Positions 5,055 to 8,923 of a DNA stretch of 8,923 bases are shown in pieces. The position numbers and the translations under genes are program-made. Position 1 is the stretch's first letter. Every line of letters starts with the position of its first letter. The DNA comes from CAYYGL01 sp964471235 (lineage in GTDB: Bacteria > Calditrichota > Calditrichia > RBG-13-44-9 > J075), in assembly GCA_964471235.1 (NCBI GenBank), contig CAYYGL010000195.1, forward strand, positions 1 through 8,923, in the 5' to 3' direction. The notes under the pieces are model-generated. The model did not search any database, was not told where the DNA came from, and saw nothing but the letters and a program-made list of their open reading frames with translations.

Positions 5055-6602
5055 ATGAGGCGCATTCGTGAACTTCTCGATAAACTGCCTGCTGAAATGG
5101 TCACCCTAAAAATGCGGTTGAATATTCTTATCACCGTGGTGTTGCTCTTGGTGGTGGGTGGCCCTGTTTTCTTCCTGATTTACCAGGTTGATAAGTATCG
5201 AACGGATTTTACTTTGAATATGATTGAAACGACGACCCAGGCGGTTTATCAATCGATTTTTCATGATATGTTAAACAATAATCACAATGCCATTCAACAA
5301 AAATTAGAAGTGTTAACTCTGACGCCCCATATTAAGTTGATTCGCATCTATTCTCCATCCGGTAAAATCATTTTCTCCTCCCGGGAAGAAGAATTGGGCA
5401 AGAACGTTCATTCGGATTCTCTGCACGATTTTATAGATCCACGGGTTCCGGAACCTCAGGAGACATTCATCAAAGTGAACGAGGTGTATTCACACCATCA
5501 TCCGATCCTCGCCCAGAAAGAGTGTCTCACGTGCCACAAACAACCCGGGTCAATTATTGGAATTTTAGATGTGCATGTCGGTTTATCCGGGGCAGCCCGC
5601 TTTTATTCTTCCCTGGAACGATTCACCCTTTTTGGTGCCGTCTTAATCATTGTCTTGTTATGGATTATCCTTAATTTTTTATATGAAGGTCAAATCGAAT
5701 CAAGATTGCGAAAAATTTTAGCGGGGTTTCAGGAATTAGCTCAGGGAAATTTTGATTTTCAGATTGATATGCCCGGGCGGCATGAATTGGCGATGCTCTC
5801 CAAAAAATTCAACGAAACGGTTCATAAATTGAAAAAAGCCCGGGAACATGAAGAACGGCTGATGCAGGACAAGTTAGCGAGGGCGGATCGTCTGGTAACA
5901 TTGGGCGAGGTAGCCGCCGAAATCGCCCATGAGGTGAATAACCCGGCCGGTATTATCCTGACAAGGGCAGAATTTTTACGGGACGAATTGGATGAACTCC
6001 CCAATTGCGAAGAAATGATTGAAGACGTGAACATCATCATCCAACAAACCGAACGAATTGCCAACACGACCCGCAATATTCTGCATTATGCCCGGAAATT
6101 TCCCCAGGAGTTTTCGGAAATTGAATTATCCGATATTATCCGCCAATCGCTGAAAATTATGGAGCCGAGAATCCGGAAAAGCAATGTATCGGTGTTCTTT
6201 AACCCGCCTCTCCGCCCCATCCATATTCGCGGTAACCCGATTCAATTAGAACAGGTGTTCTGTAATTTGATAAACAACAGTCTGGATGTTCTGCCGCCTC
6301 AAAAAGGAGAAATTCACATCGACATTCAATTCTCTCCGCTTGACAGTGGGCAGGAAAACATCCGGATAATTTTTTCCGACAATGGACCCGGTATCCCGGA
6401 GACGTATCGTCATAAAATTTTTTCTCCTTTTTTTACCACCAAGCCGACCGACAAAGGTACCGGCTTAGGTCTTTTTATTGTAAAGAACCTGATTCAACAG
6501 CACCAGGGCGAAATCCAATTAGCAGAATGCAATGGCTCGGGTGCTGCTTTTATCATAACCCTGGGAGCGACCAATGGAAACGTTACCGATATTAGTCGTT
6601 GA
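5055..6602 (+). CDS. Membrane sensor histidine kinase with periplasmic c-type heme motif
   Basis: This 515-residue kinase is predicted to sense a periplasmic signal and phosphorylate the regulator encoded next. TM1 is about 22-44 and TM2 about 190-210, leaving a periplasmic sensor of about 145 residues with one CXXCH motif (C157-L-T-C160-H161) preceded by H147-H149. The ECLTCH...GILDVHVGLS layout is that of heme-containing sensor domains in Geobacter/Desulfovibrio-type kinases and chemoreceptors. A HAMP linker follows (about 211-262), then HisKA with H292 in GEVAAEIAHEVNNPAG. The ATPase domain has N-box NLINNSL (404-410), G1 DNGPGIP (442-448), F-box FSPFFTTK (456-463) and G2 GTGLGL (468-473). 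All catalytic boxes are intact. The start follows GAGGG at 5-6 nt; Met15 or Met20 are alternatives. It overlaps the regulator gene by 29 bp and is divergent from the octaheme cytochrome. Heme attachment and the ligand or redox signal are inferred. Confidence 0.94.
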   Translation: MRRIRELLDKLPAEMVTLKMRLNILITVVLLLVVGGPVFFLIYQVDKYRTDFTLNMIETTTQAVYQSIFHDMLNNNHNAIQQKLEVLTLTPHIKLIRIYSPSGKIIFSSREEELGKNVHSDSLHDFIDPRVPEPQETFIKVNEVYSHHHPILAQKECLTCHKQPGSIIGILDVHVGLSGAARFYSSLERFTLFGAVLIIVLLWIILNFLYEGQIESRLRKILAGFQELAQGNFDFQIDMPGRHELAMLSKKFNETVHKLKKAREHEERLMQDKLARADRLVTLGEVAAEIAHEVNNPAGIILTRAEFLRDELDELPNCEEMIEDVNIIIQQTERIANTTRNILHYARKFPQEFSEIELSDIIRQSLKIMEPRIRKSNVSVFFNPPLRPIHIRGNPIQLEQVFCNLINNSLDVLPPQKGEIHIDIQFSPLDSGQENIRIIFSDNGPGIPETYRHKIFSPFFTTKPTDKGTGLGLFIVKNLIQQHQGEIQLAECNGSGAAFIITLGATNGNVTDISR

Positions 6603-7938
6603 TGACGAACCGGAAATGTTAACCAGTTACCGGAAAATTCTTACCAAAGCCGGGTATTCCGTTCAGGATGCCCTTTCCGCAGAGGAGGCGTTATCACGGC
6701 TTCAGGAAAACCAGGATTTCCAATTGTTAATCTGTGATATGAAAATGCCCGGTATGGATGGTTTTGAATTGCTGTCAATCGTCAAACGGGAACATCCTTA
6801 CCTCCCGGTGATTATGGTGACCGGTCATGGGACCCTGGAAAAAGGCGTGGAAGCGGTAAAGTCCGGAGCATTTGATTTTATCGAGAAGCCGTTTTCCACC
6901 CGGAAGCTCATCCAATCGATTGAAGCAGCGCTGAATCAGATTTCTCCTTCTAAAGAAGAAGCATACTCGGAGAATGGGTTTGGTACGATTGTCGGGAAGA
7001 GCGAGGCAATGCAAAAGGTATATCGTCTCCTGAACAAGGTGTCCTATGGGAATGCCAATGTGTTAATCACCGGGGAGAGCGGCGTTGGGAAAGAATTGGT
7101 GGCGCGCTGCCTTCACAAACATTCCTTGCGCCGCAATCAACCGTTAATCCCCATTAACTGCGGTGCGCTGCCGGAGTCTCTTTTTGAGAGCGAACTTTTC
7201 GGGTATGAGAAAGGTGCCTTTACCGGAGCATTTCAATCCAAACCCGGTTTAGTGGAACTGGCAAACGGCGGCACTTTGTTCCTGGATGAAATTTGTGAAA
7301 TGCCTCAGGAATTACAGGTAAAACTCCTGCGCATGTTGGAAGAACGCAAAATTCGTCGCATCGGTGGCAAGCAGGAAATACCGGTTGATATCCGCATCGT
7401 TACCGCCACTAACCGGAATGTTGTAGAAGCAGTGGAAAAAGGGATCTTACGGGAAGACCTGTTTTTTCGAATCAACACCATCCAGATTCATGTGCCCCCA
7501 CTGCGGGAACGAACGGAGGACATTCCCCTATTAGTTGATTTCTTTTTAAAAGAGTTGAACCGCAAATACGGACGCAACGTACGGGAACTGGATCCGGCGG
7601 CTGCCGAACTGATTCAACATTATAGCTGGCCCGGAAATGTTCGGGAACTGCAAAACACCATCGAACGGGCGTATTACCTGGCAACACCGCCCACCATTCA
7701 CCCGGCGGACCTGCCAACTCTAACTCAGTCAACCGGCGCAACCAGCAATCATAAACTCTGGGTGAATTTGCCCTACAAGGAAGCAAAAGACTTAATTCTG
7801 GAAGAATTCGAACGGGAATACCTTTTAACCCAACTGAAAAAATACCGGTGGAATATCAGCCGCACTGCGGAGTATTGTGGGATTGATCGACGCACCATCC
7901 ACCGTTTAATCAACAAATTCAACCTCAAACGGACATAA
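6574..7938 (+). CDS. NtrC-family sigma54-dependent response regulator
   Basis: This 454-residue transcription activator is the predicted partner of the upstream kinase. The receiver domain (about 5-120) has acidic pocket D10-D11, phospho-acceptor D55 in ICDMKMPG, T83 and K105. The AAA+ domain (about 138-370) has Walker A GESGVGKE (167-174), the sigma54-contact loop GAFTGA (214-219), Walker B GGTLFLDE (232-239) and WPGNVREL (352-359). The C-terminal Fis-type helix-turn-helix is at about 427-451 (NISRTAEYCGIDRRTIHRLI). An intact GAFTGA means it should act with RNA polymerase-sigma54. The ATG is 29 bp inside the kinase gene, with GGGAG 6 nt upstream, so translation is probably coupled. Its likely target, by proximity, is the divergent cytochrome gene, whose upstream region has a -24/-12-like element and a perfect palindrome. 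The target is inference; the family is certain. Confidence 0.97.
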   Translation: METLPILVVDDEPEMLTSYRKILTKAGYSVQDALSAEEALSRLQENQDFQLLICDMKMPGMDGFELLSIVKREHPYLPVIMVTGHGTLEKGVEAVKSGAFDFIEKPFSTRKLIQSIEAALNQISPSKEEAYSENGFGTIVGKSEAMQKVYRLLNKVSYGNANVLITGESGVGKELVARCLHKHSLRRNQPLIPINCGALPESLFESELFGYEKGAFTGAFQSKPGLVELANGGTLFLDEICEMPQELQVKLLRMLEERKIRRIGGKQEIPVDIRIVTATNRNVVEAVEKGILREDLFFRINTIQIHVPPLRERTEDIPLLVDFFLKELNRKYGRNVRELDPAAAELIQHYSWPGNVRELQNTIERAYYLATPPTIHPADLPTLTQSTGATSNHKLWVNLPYKEAKDLILEEFEREYLLTQLKKYRWNISRTAEYCGIDRRTIHRLINKFNLKRT

Positions 7939-8298
7939 GGAATCCTCTCCCGTAGCGGCACCGATAGCTGAGACAACAGAGACGACCGGGTATAGGTATA
8001 ATTGAACCGGATGTTGCGAATTGAAAATCACATTTCCGGCAAGCACCGGAGAATGGGTGGCAGACATATTGGAACTCAGTTGCTGGTAAAAAAGTACGGT
8101 AAGCCCCCATCCGCTTGCGGTGACCGAACCGGTTCCCGATGGAAATTGGGGTGTATCCGGCAGAGAAAATTTGTAATATTTGACTCTTTGGGATATGTTT
8201 GGTAAGTTTTTCCGCAATTTACAAGAGAGTGCAACAAAGCTGAGGGATGTTCACAATTTGCGACACATCATCCCATCTGCACAGGAGGGGTTCTTAAA
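7939..8298. other. Spacer between response regulator and YwiC-like gene
   Basis: About 360 bp without a convincing gene. It holds short palindromes: TCCGG/CCGGA hairpin (8035-8050), CCGCTTGCGG (8111-8120) and GAACCGGTTC (8126-8135). A perfect TATAAT (7997-8002) has no matching -35. No U-tract terminator follows the regulator gene. A minus-strand frame of 103 codons (7906-8217) begins at TTG without a ribosome binding site and overlaps the regulator's 3' end, so it is not called. Confidence 0.55.
8170..8201 (+). promoter_or_regulatory. Candidate TTTG-N20-TANNTTTG promoter for the YwiC-like gene
   Basis: TTTG (8170-8173) and TATGTTTG (8194-8201), spaced by 20 nt, match the Bacteroidota primary-sigma consensus (-33 TTTG, -7 TANNTTTG). 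It lies about 100-110 nt upstream of the gene. The sequence is AT-rich and the match is short, and the tig promoter here looks sigma70-like instead, so this is tentative. Confidence 0.25.
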
Positions 8299-8310
8299 TT
8301 GAGACGGGAG
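8283..8310 (+). promoter_or_regulatory. Two alternative ribosome binding sites for the YwiC-like gene
   Basis: AGGAGG (8283-8288) lies 10 nt before an in-frame TTG (8299-8301). A weaker GGGAG (8306-8310) lies only 3 nt before the ATG at 8314. The stronger site suits the TTG, which would add five residues (start, RREK); the ATG gives the family-like N-terminus. Confidence 0.5.
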
Positions 8311-8313
8311 AAA

Positions 8314-8923
8314 ATGAAAAATCTCATCCCACCATCCTTCCCCCGAGAACATGGCGCCTGGGGAATTTTATTCGGTTCCTTCTGCTCGATATTTGCCTTT
8401 ACCGGCAGGATCGAGCTTAGCCAAATTTTGCTCTTGTTGTCATTTGTGATATTTTATATCGCCCGCTCTTCTTTTCTGCGCATTCTTCGCGGGAAATACC
8501 GCCGCCGGGATGTCCGTTGGTTCCTCTCGCTGGGATTGTTCGGCTGGCTGATTTTGCTCCTCTCGGCTCTGTTTGCTCACTACCCTGTCATCATTCTGGC
8601 AAGCTTTCTGTTGCTGCCATTCCTCCTCGCAGAAATTCTCTTAATGCGGAAACGAAAACATACCACAATTGGCGCCCAATTACTGGGAACCATCGGATTA
8701 ACGACCATCGCCCCCCTGGCGATGTTACTTCATTTAAAAGAATTTTCCTCATTAATCCTGTTTATCTGGATTATCAACATCTTATTTTTTACCAGCGGTA
8801 TCTTGTTTGTGCGATACCAGATTGCTGCCCTTCATAAAACTGTTCAACTGCGGATCTACTCCCTGGGCATGATCTTTTTTCACCTCACCCTCTTCTTATT
8901 TTTAGTTCTTCTCCGGTTTATGA
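8314..8923 (+). CDS. YwiC-like integral membrane protein (N-terminal 203 residues, cut by window edge)
   Basis: The frame runs open to the right edge. It begins MKNLIPPSFPREHGAWGILFG; the P-[RK]-[EQ]-HGAW motif near the N-terminus (residues 10-16) is the hallmark of the YwiC-like family. The rest is mostly hydrophobic, with about six membrane segments (about 17-30, 36-52, 70-88, 91-110, 122-139, 145-166) and another starting at about 181. Basic clusters at 56-68 (RILRGKYRRRDVR) and 112-116 (RKRKH) probably mark cytoplasmic loops. The molecular function of YwiC is unknown; in B. subtilis the gene lies by narK-fnr and the nar genes, so a respiratory link is suggestive. The start is uncertain between ATG 8314 and TTG 8299. 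Same strand as the kinase/regulator pair but 375 bp downstream, so probably a separate transcript. Family call rests on the motif and hydrophobic profile. Confidence 0.8.
   Translation, partial: MKNLIPPSFPREHGAWGILFGSFCSIFAFTGRIELSQILLLLSFVIFYIARSSFLRILRGKYRRRDVRWFLSLGLFGWLILLLSALFAHYPVIILASFLLLPFLLAEILLMRKRKHTTIGAQLLGTIGLTTIAPLAMLLHLKEFSSLILFIWIINILFFTSGILFVRYQIAALHKTVQLRIYSLGMIFFHLTLFLFLVLLRFM

Noticed and set aside
8058..8073. Sigma54-like element TGGCAGACATATTGGA upstream of the YwiC-like gene
   Set aside because: The spacing is correct and TT is present, but the -12 dinucleotide is GG rather than GC and the -24 half lacks the last C; the leader would be over 200 nt. Noted as a weak match only.
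7906..8217. Minus-strand open frame of 103 codons antisense to the end of the regulator gene
   Set aside because: TTG start without a ribosome binding site, convergent overlap with the HTH end of a secure gene, and no family resemblance.

Overview
This window looks like a chromosomal segment from a bacterium of the FCB/Calditrichota-Ignavibacteria-KSB1 type (inference). The main evidence is a multiheme cytochrome whose C-terminus is a type IX secretion (T9SS) sorting domain with the NYPNPFNPST motif common in those lineages. Good Shine-Dalgarno sequences (AAGGAGG before clpP, GAAGGAG before the cytochrome) argue against typical Bacteroidota, which mostly lack them. I see no mobile elements, tRNAs, rRNAs or CRISPR arrays.

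Left part (1-2464, minus strand) is a protein-quality-control cluster in the usual order tig, clpP, clpX. It encodes trigger factor, the ClpP protease subunit and the zinc-finger N-terminus of the ClpX unfoldase, which runs off the left edge. A sigma70-like promoter is visible upstream of tig. ClpP has Asn where the catalytic Asp normally sits.

Middle part (2783-7938) is the accessory module. On the minus strand is a secreted protein with eight CXXCH heme motifs and a T9SS sorting domain, followed by a strong intrinsic terminator. Divergently, on the plus strand, are a membrane histidine kinase with a periplasmic CXXCH motif and an overlapping NtrC-family sigma54 activator. The 755-bp divergent spacer has no convincing gene. 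It holds a perfect 14-bp palindrome, a sigma54-like -24/-12 element facing the cytochrome, two copies of a TGC-S-GCA dyad exactly 63 bp apart, a cluster of nested inverted repeats including a possible pseudoknot, and a 20-bp direct repeat. My working model is a heme-based redox or ligand sensor controlling a cell-surface or extracellular octaheme cytochrome through sigma54. This is inference.

Right part (7939-8923) is a spacer of about 360 bp with small palindromes and weak promoter candidates, then the start of a YwiC-like integral membrane protein that runs off the right edge. B. subtilis ywiC lies in the narK-fnr-nar anaerobic respiration region, which fits a respiratory theme here, but co-regulation is not shown.
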